Assembly: GCF_016807805.1 (NCBI RefSeq)
Contig: NZ_CP063362.1
Location: 1,178,001-1,242,000 of the forward strand
DNA: 64,000 nucleotides
Source of the DNA: Xanthobacter dioxanivorans
GTDB lineage: Bacteria; Pseudomonadota; Alphaproteobacteria; Rhizobiales; Xanthobacteraceae
Direction: 5' to 3'
The translations under genes and the position numbers were made by a program. This document shows, in pieces, positions 17,543 through 26,463 of the stretch. The notes under the pieces are model-generated. The model had not been told where the DNA came from, ran no database searches, and worked only from the letters and a program-made list of their open reading frames with translations. Position 1 is the stretch's first letter; each line of letters begins with the position of its first letter.

Positions 17543-17832
17543 GGTGGCCCCTCCGCCTGTTGACCAGATCATTGCGAGGATCGTGTCTCACCGGCTATCA
17601 GCCATAGGGTATCCGGCCTAACCCTTGCGTATGGGCGTCTCATCCGCAGATCCTTCGACACGCCCCCCGATGTCGGCGGGCGGGCCTTACCGTCGAATTT
17701 CCATGCCAGGCGCCTGAACTATACCCAAGGATGGCGAGTCAGAAACCAACGGACGCAAAACAAAACATATGTAGAATTATATTCCAGATATCGTCCGGGT
17801 ACATTCTCCTCACTCAACTGGGAGTGAGCACA

Positions 17833-18081
17833 ATGAATACATTCACGAAGACCCTGGCGATCATTTCCACCTTCACGGTGATCGCTGCGTCCACCACCGC
17901 CTTCGCGGGTCCCAATATCGGCCCCGAGAATGCGGAGCAGTATCGCGTCTCCGCCCAGGAAACGCTGAGCCCCTACGCCCCTGCGAATCCGCTGCTGGTC
18001 TTGCAGAGCGCCCAGCAGGCGCCGCTTCACCAGGAGGTCGATCCTCACTGGGGCCCCGCCTTCGATCCGGACGTGGAGTGA
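17833..18081 (+). CDS. Small exported protein of unknown function
   Basis: An 82-residue protein from the ATG at 17833, preceded by GGGAG. Residues 1-25 (MNTFTKTLAIISTFTVIAAS then TTAFAG) form a signal peptide with an AFA-G cleavage site. The mature part is Pro-, Gln- and Ala-rich (ENAEQYRVSAQETLSPYAPA) and ends acidic (HWGPAFDPDVE). A GC stem-loop at 18146-18169 may terminate it. No family recognised; it is periplasmic or secreted by prediction. Confidence 0.6.
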   Translation: MNTFTKTLAIISTFTVIAASTTAFAGPNIGPENAEQYRVSAQETLSPYAPANPLLVLQSAQQAPLHQEVDPHWGPAFDPDVE

Positions 18082-18145
18082 TCCCCATCCCTCCGCGCGG
18101 AAGCGGTCGCCGCCGGATCGGCGGCCTCGCATGAGCGACCTGAAC

Positions 18146-18169
18146 AGGCGGGCGCGACATCGCCCGCCT
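18146..18169 (+). terminator. Possible terminator after the small exported gene
   Basis: A perfect 9-bp GC stem (18146-18154 with 18161-18169, loop CGACAT) about 65 bases after the stop codon. No strong T run follows, so efficiency is doubtful. Confidence 0.4.
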
Positions 18170-18344
18170 ATTGAACGCGTTTGTGCGTGCATCGCAGGAC
18201 GGATCCGGCAGTCAATAAGTCCTTCCCACTGAGGTCAACAAACGACCGTATGATTTAACTTTCCGGCATTTAGGGTCATCTTCCCCGAAACGCGGATGCG
18301 CCGGCGCCAGGCACGAAGCGACGGTCGACGAAAGGATTTTTCAA

Positions 18345-18719
18345 GTGTCCGATCACCCGATCATAACCATCGTTGACGACGACGAAGCGGTGCGCACGGC
18401 CCTTGAGAGCCTCGTCCGGTCCTTGGGCCTGCGTGCCAGCACGTTCGCCTCGGCCGATGCGTTCCTCAATTCCGAACGGGTGCACGACACATCCTGCCTG
18501 ATCACCGACATCCAGATGCCAAGCATATCCGGCATCGAGTTGCAGGCGAGATTGAGGGCGCAGGGCAATATGGTGCCGATGATCTTCATCACTGCGTTTC
18601 CGGAGGAGCGTGTCCGGCGCCGGGCCATGACGGCGGGAGCCGTGGGCTTTCTGAGCAAGCCGTTCGACGGCAGTGCCATCATCGACTGCATCGACCGCGC
18701 GCTTGGCGCCCCCGCATGA
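18345..18719 (+). CDS. Stand-alone FixJ-type receiver protein
   Basis: A 124-residue single-domain response regulator. It starts with GTG at 18345 (AAGGA about nine bases upstream). The receiver shows IVDDDEAVRTALESL (acidic pocket), the phospho-acceptor Asp in CLITDIQMPSISG, the switch Thr in IFITAF and the Lys in FLSKPFD. No output domain follows: the stop is right after the last helix. The sequence is of the FixJ/NodW class. It lies 540 bases upstream of a histidine kinase on the same strand whose own FixJ-like partner is destroyed, so it may act as phosphate sink or substitute partner for that kinase. Confidence 0.88.
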   Translation: MSDHPIITIVDDDEAVRTALESLVRSLGLRASTFASADAFLNSERVHDTSCLITDIQMPSISGIELQARLRAQGNMVPMIFITAFPEERVRRRAMTAGAVGFLSKPFDGSAIIDCIDRALGAPA

Positions 18720-19257
18720 TATCCGCGGACATCGTGTGACGGGTGATCAGAAGCTGCCAGGCTGCTATCTGGCGGACAGCAGGAGCAGCCCGATCTCTAT
18801 CAGGGCGCTGTTCAGGATCGCGCAGGCGTCGACCATCCCGCGCCGAGGCTGCAATGCCAGGAACCTGCCACCCCAGGGCCACCCCAGGAACCTGCCACGC
18901 CAAAATCCGGGGTCTTCAGCCAGCGCGGTCGCGCCGAGCGGGCAGCCAACCCGCCAAGGATCAAGCAGAGAGAAAGAGAGGGACACTCACACGGCGGCTC
19001 CGAGACATCACCACGGGAATCGGCGCTGCCTTGAAGCACCAGCCATGGTTCCCCGCCGCGGCAAAGACCGGAGCCGCACCCGGAGCGACCTGCGATTTCG
19101 ACACCCAAGGGTGGTTCGACAAGACAGATGGTCAGAAAACTCGCAATCTTCCAAAAGCATATGTGCGCGGCATCCGCGTGCGGCATCCGCATGCACTTGC
19201 CAAACGCGCTGAACTTCGCAGCTTCGATCTGAAGCCACGCCAATCGCCGAGGACGGA
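18720..19257. other. Gene-poor stretch with a short tandem repeat
   Basis: No convincing gene is visible in 538 bases. A 15-bp unit CCAGGAACCTGCCAC occurs twice, at 18857-18871 and 18884-18898, 27 bases apart, inside a C-rich patch. The open frames here give low-complexity translations without ribosome-binding sites. The repeats might be a remnant end of an insertion sequence, since spaced subterminal repeats occur in IS21-type elements, but no transposase relic was recognised. The kinase promoter presumably lies near the right end. Confidence 0.35.
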
Positions 19258-20724
19258 ATGTCCGGTTCACAGGGTGCCGCAGGTTCCAGCCGGCCTGAGG
19301 GGCAGCCATCGAGGGGGTGGCTCATACCGTCCATGGCGGCGGGGCTCGCGGCGGCGATCTTCATTATCGATACGCTGTCCCCGCTGGATATGGCGATCGC
19401 GGTGCTCTACGTCGGCGTTGTCCTGTTTTCCGCCAGCTTCCTGGAGCGCCGCAGCCTGCTGCTGGTGGGCGGCGCCTGCATTTGCCTCACGTTGCTGAGC
19501 TTCACCATCATTCACGGGCAGGACTATGGTCTCGCCGCCGCCATGCGAAGCGTCGTAAGCATCACGGCCATCACCGTGACCACCCTGCTGTCGCTCCGAA
19601 ACCAGGCGGCGACCCGTTCGCTGCGCGAGCAGGCCGACCTGCTCGACCTTACGCACGACGCCATCTTCGTGCGCGACGATACCGACACCATCACCTATTG
19701 GAACCATGGCGCCGAGAAGCTCTATGGCTGGTCAGGGGACGAGGCCGTGGGCCGGAAGGCGGCGGAATTGCTGCAGACCGTCTTCCCCTCGCCGACGTCG
19801 GAGATCAATGCCGAGATCCATCGCACCGGAAGGTGGGAAGGCGAGCTTGTCCACGTCACCAGAGGCGGCGACCGCCTGGTGATCATGAGCCGCTGGTCGC
19901 TTCAGCGCGACGAGCGCGGCCGGCCTTTGGCCACCATGGAGACGAACAGCGACATCACCGCGCGCAAGCGGGCCGAAAACGCGCTTCACCAGGCGCAGGC
20001 GGAGCTGGCGCACGTAACGCGCATCACCACCATGGGCGGGATGACGGCGTCCATCGCCCACGAAGTCAACCAGCCGCTCGCCGCCGTGGTCACCAATGGC
20101 GAAGCGTGCCTGCGTTGGCTTGGACGGACGGTTCCAGACATCGAGGAGGCGCAGGCGGCGGTCGAGCAGATGATCCGCAACGGCCGCAGGGCCAGCGACG
20201 TGGTGGCCCGGCTGCGATCTCTTGCGCGTCGCAGCGACCCGCTTCACGTGGCGACCGACATCAACGAAGTGGTGGACGATGTCCTCCTTCTGCTTGAGCG
20301 GGAGCTGTCGAACAATCGTGTGTCGTGCGATCTTTCCCTTGGCGCAGATCTGCCTCCCGTCCTTGGCGACCGGGTCCAGCTCCAGCAGGTCACCATCAAT
20401 CTCGCCTTGAATGCCCTTCAGGCCATGGAGGCGGTTCCTGAAGGCCAGCGCCATCTGAAGATCCGCACGGCCCTCGCCGACACGGACGTCGATAAGGCCG
20501 TCATTATCGAGGTTCGAGACAGCGGCCCCGGCGTAAACCCGCAGAGTTTGCCTATGCTGTTCGACGCCTTCTACAGCACCAAGAAGGACGGGATGGGCAT
20601 GGGCCTGTCGATCTCGCGATCGATTATCGAAGCCCATGCTGGCCGCATTTCCGCTGCGTTGAACGATGAAGGCGGAATGTGCTTCAAAGTGTTGCTGCCT
20701 GTGATTGAGAAAGCCGGATCGTGA
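19258..20724 (+). CDS. Membrane PAS-domain sensor histidine kinase (FixL-like)
   Basis: A 488-residue kinase. Residues about 22-115 contain four to five hydrophobic helices, then a PAS domain (about 125-240: DLTHDAIFVRDDTDTITYWN, GWSGDEAVGRKAAELLQT, NSDITARKRAE). The dimerisation box SIAHEVNQPLAAVVTNGEA carries the phospho-His (about residue 266). The ATPase part has the N box NLALNALQAM, G1 RDSGPGV, F box FDAFYSTKKDG and G2 GMGLSISRSIIEAH. This is the FixL/NodV architecture, but the membrane region replaces a second sensor and I see no clear haem-binding PAS. The stop codon overlaps a GTG that once began a FixJ-type gene, now broken. Confidence 0.9.
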   Translation: MSGSQGAAGSSRPEGQPSRGWLIPSMAAGLAAAIFIIDTLSPLDMAIAVLYVGVVLFSASFLERRSLLLVGGACICLTLLSFTIIHGQDYGLAAAMRSVVSITAITVTTLLSLRNQAATRSLREQADLLDLTHDAIFVRDDTDTITYWNHGAEKLYGWSGDEAVGRKAAELLQTVFPSPTSEINAEIHRTGRWEGELVHVTRGGDRLVIMSRWSLQRDERGRPLATMETNSDITARKRAENALHQAQAELAHVTRITTMGGMTASIAHEVNQPLAAVVTNGEACLRWLGRTVPDIEEAQAAVEQMIRNGRRASDVVARLRSLARRSDPLHVATDINEVVDDVLLLLERELSNNRVSCDLSLGADLPPVLGDRVQLQQVTINLALNALQAMEAVPEGQRHLKIRTALADTDVDKAVIIEVRDSGPGVNPQSLPMLFDAFYSTKKDGMGMGLSISRSIIEAHAGRISAALNDEGGMCFKVLLPVIEKAGS

Positions 20725-21008
20725 CCACCCGCCCGCCATCCCACGCAATCCACGGAGCCGTTCGTTATCGTGGTCGACGACGACCCGGCGCTGCGTGAGG
20801 CGCTTTCCAGCCTGTTCCGGTCCTTCGGCCTGAAGGTGGAGCCTTTCGCCTCTGCCTGATGGACAAGCCGCTGGCGGCGGAGGTGGGCCTCAGCGAGATC
20901 ACGGTGAAGATCCACCGCGGGCACGTGATGCGGAAGATGGAAGCCCGCTCATTGGCGGACCTTGTCCGCGTGGCGGAGGCCCCGGGCCTTTCGAGCGCCA
21001 GGAAGTAA
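20721..21008 (+). pseudogene. Broken FixJ/NodW-type response regulator
   Basis: Remains of the partner response regulator. GTG at 20721 overlaps the kinase stop (GTGA) and begins VTTRPPS; the frame then shifts, and in another frame FVIVVDDDPALREALSSLFR (20761 on) plus SFGLKVEPFASA give the first third of a receiver, ended by TGA at 20857-20859. Immediately after, from 20859, a third part (MDKPLAAEVGLSEITVKIHR, then MRKMEARSLADLVRVAE) is the C-terminal LuxR-type helix-turn-helix, ending at the stop at 21006-21008. The phospho-Asp, switch Thr, Lys and linker, roughly 100 residues, are missing. So there is a frameshift plus a large internal deletion. The 49-residue HTH piece has its own ATG but no ribosome-binding site. 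Confidence 0.85.
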
Positions 21009-21136
21009 GCGTCGGCCATGACCGCGGAGGGCCTCCTCGCCGTGCTCCTGCGATAGGGACGTGGGCTTCGGAAAGACCCGGCACGGGTCCCGTCCGATGA
21101 TGTCCCCACGATACCCGACCTCCTGGAGGGCGACCC

Positions 21137-22366
21137 ATGAACATCGCGGTGAATCCATCTCCCGCCACCGCCAAGCGTGTCTTGCCGTCGGTCGGCCCGA
21201 CCGATGCGCCACCGCTTGCTCCGCCGCCCGCGGCGCAGCGGCCGGCCCGCTCCCGATTTCGCTTGCTCCTGGTGAGTGCCGCAGGGCTTCTGGCGCTTTG
21301 CGGCCTCGCTTATGCCGGGTTCGAATACTGGACGTCATGGCGGTTCGAGCAGACGACCGACGATGCCTATGTGCAGGCGGACGTTGTCACCATCGCGCCC
21401 AAGGTTTCCGGCTATCTGCGCACCGTCGAGGTGAACGACAACCAGCCGGTCAAGGCCGGCGACATCCTGGCGACCATCGACCCGCGCGACTATGAGGCCA
21501 GCGTCAACCAGGCCCTGGCCGATGTCACCCAGGCCACGGCCAGCATCGCGAACTTTACCGCGCAGATCGCAGAGCAGCAGGCGCTGATCGACGAGGCGCG
21601 AGCCACCATCGATGTAGATCAGGCCGCCGAGCTCTATGCGGAGCAGAATGACAAGCGCTACGCCACGCTCGCCAATGCGGGCTATGGCAGCATCCAGAAT
21701 GCCCAGCAGGCGGCATCGGCCGGCGCGCAGGCGAAGGCAGCCCTGGCCAGGGACAAGGCCGCCCTGCTGGCGGCCCAGAAGCAGGTCGATACGCTGAAGG
21801 CCCAGTTGGAGCAGGCCAAGGCGACCCTTGCGCACAACGAGGCCGTCCTCGACCAGGCACAGCTCAATCTCGGCTATACGAAATTGCGCGCCCCCGTCGA
21901 CGGCGTTGTGGGTGCCCGCACGCTGCGCGTCGGCCAGTTTGTGCAGCCCGGCACGCAGCTCCTCGCCCTCGTCCCGCTGCAGGCGACCTATATCGTCGCG
22001 AACTACAAGGAGACGCAGCTCACCGACGTGAGGCGCGGCCAGCCGGTGAGCATTTCCGTGGACACGTTCCCCGGCACCTCCGTGCGAGGCGTGGTGAACA
22101 GCGTCGCGCCGGCGAGCGGGCAGGAATTCGCTCTACTTCCGCCGGACAATGCCACGGGCAATTTCACCAAGATCGTCCAGCGCATCCCGGTGAAGGTCAC
22201 CATTGACCGCGCCGATCCGCTGGCCGGCCGGCTTCTGCCGGGCATGTCGGTGACCACTACCATTTCGGTGCGGGAACAGCCCCGTCCTCCTGCGGCGGCG
22301 CTCGATATGGCAGCGCCCACCATGGCGCCCTCCACCCAAGGCATGCTCGCAAAGGGGGAGGAGTGA
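21137..22366 (+). CDS. emrA: EmrA/HlyD-type membrane fusion protein
   Basis: The periplasmic adaptor (409 aa) of a drug efflux pump. One N-terminal membrane helix (about residues 36-58) follows a Pro-rich cytoplasmic tail. The biotinyl-lipoyl half motif TTDDAYVQADVVTIAPKVSG and EVNDNQPVKAGDILATIDPR are typical of EmrA, then a long coiled coil (about 115-235) and LGYTKLRAPVDGVVGARTLRVGQFVQPG. It forms a transcription unit with the MFS gene one base downstream. EmrAB-like pairs export hydrophobic drugs or phenolics across both membranes together with TolC. Start at 21137 with GGAGG upstream. Confidence 0.93.
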   Translation: MNIAVNPSPATAKRVLPSVGPTDAPPLAPPPAAQRPARSRFRLLLVSAAGLLALCGLAYAGFEYWTSWRFEQTTDDAYVQADVVTIAPKVSGYLRTVEVNDNQPVKAGDILATIDPRDYEASVNQALADVTQATASIANFTAQIAEQQALIDEARATIDVDQAAELYAEQNDKRYATLANAGYGSIQNAQQAASAGAQAKAALARDKAALLAAQKQVDTLKAQLEQAKATLAHNEAVLDQAQLNLGYTKLRAPVDGVVGARTLRVGQFVQPGTQLLALVPLQATYIVANYKETQLTDVRRGQPVSISVDTFPGTSVRGVVNSVAPASGQEFALLPPDNATGNFTKIVQRIPVKVTIDRADPLAGRLLPGMSVTTTISVREQPRPPAAALDMAAPTMAPSTQGMLAKGEE

Positions 22367-22367
22367 C

Positions 22368-23936
22368 ATGGACGCCCGCGCGCAGGACGGACCGAAGGGC
22401 GCGAACCTTCGCACCTGGATCGCAGTGACCGGCTGCATGCTCGGCGCGCTCATCGCAGTCCTCGACATCCAGATCACCAATTCCTCCCTTCCGCAAATCG
22501 AAGGCGGCATCAGCACCGGCTCGGACAATGGGACGTGGATCTCCACCTCCTATCTCATCGGCGAAATCATCATGATCCCGCTGACGGACTATCTGAGCCG
22601 CGTCTTCAGCTTCCGCCGCCTGCTGATCGGCAATGCCACGCTGTTCCTGATCTTTTCGGTGGGCTGCGCGTTCGCCACCAGCCTCAGCCAGATGATCGTG
22701 CTGCGCGGCCTTCAGGGATTCAGCGGCGGCGTGATGATCCCGATGGCCTTCACGATCATTCTGACGAAGCTGCCGCTCCACCAGCGGCCTTTGGGCATTG
22801 CTGCCTTCGCAATGACGGCCACCTTCGGGCCTTCCATTGGCCCCACCATCGGGGGCTACCTGACCGAGCATTACGGCTGGCAATATGTGTTCTTCGTCAA
22901 CATCATCCCCGGCGCGGTGATGCTCGCGTTGCTTTTTCCGACGCTCGAGCGCGCGCCCATGCGGCTTGATCTTCTGAAGGAAGGCGATTGGTTCGGCATC
23001 GCCTTCATGGCGGTCGGCTTGGGGGCGCTCCAGACGGTGCTGGACGAAGGCAACCAGAAGGGCTGGTTCGGCTCCCCCGAGATCCTGCACTTGTCGGCGG
23101 TGGCTGTGGTCTGCCTCGCCATCTTCGTCGCCATCGAGCTCACCATTGAGAAGCCGGCCGTCCAGCTGCGTCTGCTGACAGGACGCAATTTCGGCTTCGG
23201 CACGCTCGCCAACACCATGGTGGGCTGCGCCCTGTTCGGCTCGGTCTTCGTGCTGCCCAGCTATCTCGATGAGGTCCAGGGCTATAATGCCGAACAGATC
23301 GGCATGGTCCTGGCCTGGGTGGGGCTGCCGCAGCTCCTCATCATTCCCTTCGTGCCGCAGCTGCTGAAGCGTTTCGATTCCCGCGCCATCGTCTGTGTCG
23401 GGCTCGCCATCTTCGCGGCGAGCTGCTTCATGAACACCCATCTGGATCTCGACGTCGGCGGCGACCAACTGATCTGGACCAACATCGTCCGAGCGCTGGG
23501 GCAGGCGATCGTGCTCTCGCCCTTGACGGGCATCGCCATGCTCGGCATTTCGCCAGCCCAGTCCGCCGCCGCCTCAGGCATCTTCAACATGATGCGCAGC
23601 CTGGGCGGTGCCGTCGGCACGGCTGCACTTGCCACCGTGATCAGCAAGCGCGAGCAATTCCACTCCAACATCATCGGGCAGTCGGCGACGCCTTATCGCG
23701 AGACGACACGCGGCTTCCTGGAGCAGATGCAGGACTATTTCCTCCAGCACGGCATACCGGACCCGCAGCGGGCTTATCACCAGGCCGAAATCCTGCTCGG
23801 CCAGCTGGTGGCCAAGCAGGCGCTCGTCATGGCCTTTTCCGACACGTTCGCCGTGCTCGGCGGCGTTCTCCTCCTTGCGGCCGGCGCCGTCATGCTCACG
23901 CGTAAAGCGGTCGCGAGCGGGCCGGTAAAGGGATAA
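22368..23936 (+). CDS. emrB: EmrB-type DHA2 major facilitator drug transporter
   Basis: A 522-residue inner-membrane proton antiporter with 14 predicted helices. Family signatures: LDIQITNSSLPQIEGGIS (helix 1, motif D1), YLIGEIIMIPLTDYLSRVFS, RGLQGFSGGVMIPMAFTI (motif B), and GPTIGGYLTEHYGWQYVFF (motif C) of the EmrB/QacA drug resistance transporters. The start ATG is one base after the emrA stop, with GGGGGAGGAG just before, so the two are coupled. No regulator is adjacent; the closest are the kinase upstream and the malonate operon which converges from the right. Confidence 0.93.
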   Translation: MDARAQDGPKGANLRTWIAVTGCMLGALIAVLDIQITNSSLPQIEGGISTGSDNGTWISTSYLIGEIIMIPLTDYLSRVFSFRRLLIGNATLFLIFSVGCAFATSLSQMIVLRGLQGFSGGVMIPMAFTIILTKLPLHQRPLGIAAFAMTATFGPSIGPTIGGYLTEHYGWQYVFFVNIIPGAVMLALLFPTLERAPMRLDLLKEGDWFGIAFMAVGLGALQTVLDEGNQKGWFGSPEILHLSAVAVVCLAIFVAIELTIEKPAVQLRLLTGRNFGFGTLANTMVGCALFGSVFVLPSYLDEVQGYNAEQIGMVLAWVGLPQLLIIPFVPQLLKRFDSRAIVCVGLAIFAASCFMNTHLDLDVGGDQLIWTNIVRALGQAIVLSPLTGIAMLGISPAQSAAASGIFNMMRSLGGAVGTAALATVISKREQFHSNIIGQSATPYRETTRGFLEQMQDYFLQHGIPDPQRAYHQAEILLGQLVAKQALVMAFSDTFAVLGGVLLLAAGAVMLTRKAVASGPVKG

Positions 23937-23987
23937 TCACGTCGCTCGAATGAGATCCGTTGTGGGCGATGGATTCCCCGTGCGGGT

Positions 23988-24920
23988 TCAGGGCGCCGAT
24001 GCGACCCAGCGGCGTAGCCCTTCCGCGGTGCGGAAGTCGGCGACGCTGCGCGCCGGTATGCCGGGCGCAAGTTCGCCCGCCATCCGCGCCAGCGCATTGC
24101 CGGGGCCGAGTTCGAGCATGCGGGCGGGGCGCGCGGCACGGCAGGCATCCATGCAGCCCGCCCAGTCGACGGTTGTGGATACCTGCGCGGCCAGCTTGGG
24201 GAGACCTTCGATGAGGCTGCGAACCGGCATGCCGTCAATTCCGCTGATCAGCCGGACCCCATCCGGCAGGGCCGCATCTGCCATGTTTTGCGTGAGCACC
24301 GCGGCGAAGCGCGCGCTTGCTGCCGCAAGCAGCGGCGTGTGTGAGGCCACGTGGATGGGCAGCATCGTCGCGCGGGTGGCGCCACGGCCCGCAGCGTCCG
24401 CCAAAGCGGCCTGAAGGCCGGCTGCGCCGCCGCCGACGATGAAATGCGATGGGCCGTTGATGATGGCGATGTGGAGTGCGTGAGTGCGGCAGATCCCGTC
24501 GATCACATGGCCGGGCAAACCGACGATGGCGGCAAGCCCGCAAGGCTCGTGCGTCTCTTCGTCCATGAGGGCGGCACGGCGCGCCACCAGATGAAAAGCC
24601 GTCTTCACATCGATGATGCCCGCGACCGCCCAGGCCGGCACTTCTCCGGCGCTATAGCCGGCAATGACGAGCGGGCGCGGCGCGGCAGGACCGATCACGG
24701 CCCAGGCCGCCAACACCGCCGCGCAGCACAGCACCTGGGCGACATCGTTTCGATGGATGACCTCCTCGCCTTGCCGCACGAGATCACGCGGATCACGGCC
24801 GCCGAGGACCGCGGCAGCCGCCGCGAAGACGGGCGCCGCCGCCGGCTCGGATGCGGCCAGCTCGAACATGCCGGGGCCCTGGCCGCCCTGCCCCGAACAT
24901 AGAATGACAATGCCGCTCAA
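23988..24920 (-). CDS. mdcH: Malonate decarboxylase subunit epsilon (malonyl-CoA:ACP transacylase)
   Basis: MdcH (310 aa) loads malonyl groups onto the thiol of the acyl-carrier subunit MdcC, priming the decarboxylase. It is a FabD-type acyltransferase: oxyanion region CSGQGGQGPGMF, nucleophile Ser in AGYSAGEVPAWAVAG (GxSxG), and the catalytic His in PIHVASHTPLL. Last gene of the mdc operon; the start at 24920 overlaps the mdcB stop by four bases. Confidence 0.93.
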   Translation of the reverse strand: MSGIVILCSGQGGQGPGMFELAASEPAAAPVFAAAAAVLGGRDPRDLVRQGEEVIHRNDVAQVLCCAAVLAAWAVIGPAAPRPLVIAGYSAGEVPAWAVAGIIDVKTAFHLVARRAALMDEETHEPCGLAAIVGLPGHVIDGICRTHALHIAIINGPSHFIVGGGAAGLQAALADAAGRGATRATMLPIHVASHTPLLAAASARFAAVLTQNMADAALPDGVRLISGIDGMPVRSLIEGLPKLAAQVSTTVDWAGCMDACRAARPARMLELGPGNALARMAGELAPGIPARSVADFRTAEGLRRWVASAP

Positions 24921-25813
24921 GACGCGCGCTCAATGCGGTCGAGGAAGATCGTCACGGCGAGAAGATCGGCCGAGCCGCCGGGACTGAGGCGTCGTGCGAC
25001 AAACCGACGGTGGACGGCGATGGCGTGGGCGAGCCAGTCCGCCCGGCCCACGCCGCCGGCAAGGAGGAAACGACGCGCATCGGCGTGTGCGTCCGCCAGA
25101 CCCTCGGGGCCGCCGCGATGGAGCAGGTTGGTGTCCTCCATCGCCGCCAAAAGCGCGAAGAAGGTATGCACGCGCGCAGCGTCCTCGTTGCCTGCGCGTA
25201 CCCGTCCGGCTCGCAGCGCCGGCAGGCCGATGTCCCGGGCGTGAGGGAAACCCTGCGCCGCCTCCGACCGCGCTCCGCCGGCGCCGTAGCGCCGCAGCGC
25301 ACCGCTGCCGTGGCTGTTGAGCGGAATGGGACCGCGCAGGATCTCGCTGCCCCAACGCATGCCGACCGCCAGCATCAGCCGTTCGGCCGAAAGGGGGGAG
25401 CTCCCGGCGCCCGCTGCGCCTGCAGCCGCGCAGAGCAGCCCCAGCGCAAAGATGGCCCCGCGATGGGTGTTCACCCCGCCGGTGGCAGCGAGCATGGCGT
25501 CTTCCGCGCGCCGGCCGATCCGGCGCAACGTGTTCATGTCGGCATCGGCCGAGCCCGCGACGGCCAACTCGGTATAAAAGGGGCGCAGCGCGGCGATGCT
25601 GCGCAGGAACGTCCCGTAGTCCATGTCATCATGGCTGCCATTGTCGAACGGGCTGACGAGGCCGGGCTTCGGCCAGGTGTCCAGTTCGGCAAGCAGCGCA
25701 TCGGCCGCCATCTGGCCGATCCTGTCCGCATCGACGGGCGCGAGCGGCGCCAGGCCCTGCGTCGGAGCGCGCTTCGGCAAGTCTGCGGTCACGCGAAGAG
25801 GCGTCGTGCGCAT
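24917..25813 (-). CDS. mdcB: Triphosphoribosyl-dephospho-CoA synthase
   Basis: MdcB (298 aa, CitG family) makes 2'-(5''-triphosphoribosyl)-3'-dephospho-CoA from dephospho-CoA and ATP, the precursor of the prosthetic group on MdcC. Motifs: LDTWPKPGLVSPFDNGSHDD and ATGGVNTHRGAIFALG, conserved in CitG/MdcB. The start at 25813 overlaps the mdcG end by 25 bases. Placing mdcB near the end of the operon differs from the A-B-C order of some other bacteria. Confidence 0.93.
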   Translation of the reverse strand: MRTTPLRVTADLPKRAPTQGLAPLAPVDADRIGQMAADALLAELDTWPKPGLVSPFDNGSHDDMDYGTFLRSIAALRPFYTELAVAGSADADMNTLRRIGRRAEDAMLAATGGVNTHRGAIFALGLLCAAAGAAGAGSSPLSAERLMLAVGMRWGSEILRGPIPLNSHGSGALRRYGAGGARSEAAQGFPHARDIGLPALRAGRVRAGNEDAARVHTFFALLAAMEDTNLLHRGGPEGLADAHADARRFLLAGGVGRADWLAHAIAVHRRFVARRLSPGGSADLLAVTIFLDRIERAS

Positions 25814-26463
25814 CTGAGTTCCGCTCCGTGCATGGATTTGACCAGGACTGTGCCGCCCGAGCGGACAAGCTGACTGTGCAGCTCGCGCCAGTTCACGGCT
25901 TCGCCGGTGGGCAGGACGATCTCGCCATCAAGCCGGGCCGGACCCGCGGTATCGAGCGCAACGAGATTTTCCAGCAATTCGTCCAGCCTATCTGGGCGCG
26001 GCGCCGGCCAGAGCAGATCGATATCCGAGCCGGGCCGCAGATAGGCGAGCCCCGTCAGATGTTGCCAGAGCAGCGCCCCGAAGACGGATGACCGCAATCC
26101 AAGCCGAGCCCCGAGGGCCGCGACGGCCACCAGCTGTGGCCGCAGGGGGGCGAGGGCCGAGCGTGCGGCCTCGGCCGGTGAGACGGCCGCGACGGCCTTC
26201 ATCCCGCTGTCGGCGGGAAGGAAGAAGCCGAGCCTCAGCTTGCCGAGCCCGGGCGGCAGCGGCAGTCCGACCGCGACGTCGTCCCCGTCGTTCACGCCGC
26301 AGCGGCGCACGATCACCGGCCAACCGCGCCCGGCCCAGCCCTCGACCAGTTGCCGGGCCTCCCCAGCGAGAGCGTCGAGGCCATTCGTGGCGGCGAGCAT
26401 GCCGCGCCACGCTTTCGGTTCGATCCGCAGCAAATCGTGGCGGCGATATGGATGGCTAGGCAT
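25789..26463 (-). CDS. mdcG: Phosphoribosyl-dephospho-CoA transferase
   Basis: MdcG (224 aa) attaches the prosthetic group made by MdcB to the serine of the carrier protein MdcC. The start at 26463 (MPSHPYRRHDLLRIEP) matches family members and overlaps the mdcE stop by eight bases; a longer upstream frame is Arg-rich and unlikely. The nucleotidyltransferase signature G-S-D-x-D is visible as RPGSDIDLLWP, with a following conserved LDGEIVLPTGEAVNWRE. Confidence 0.92.
   Translation of the reverse strand: MPSHPYRRHDLLRIEPKAWRGMLAATNGLDALAGEARQLVEGWAGRGWPVIVRRCGVNDGDDVAVGLPLPPGLGKLRLGFFLPADSGMKAVAAVSPAEAARSALAPLRPQLVAVAALGARLGLRSSVFGALLWQHLTGLAYLRPGSDIDLLWPAPRPDRLDELLENLVALDTAGPARLDGEIVLPTGEAVNWRELHSQLVRSGGTVLVKSMHGAELRCARRLFA

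Noticed and set aside
18743..19498. 251-codon frame leading into the kinase gene
   Set aside because: Translation is Arg/Ser/Ala low complexity, in a different frame from the kinase, without start signals.
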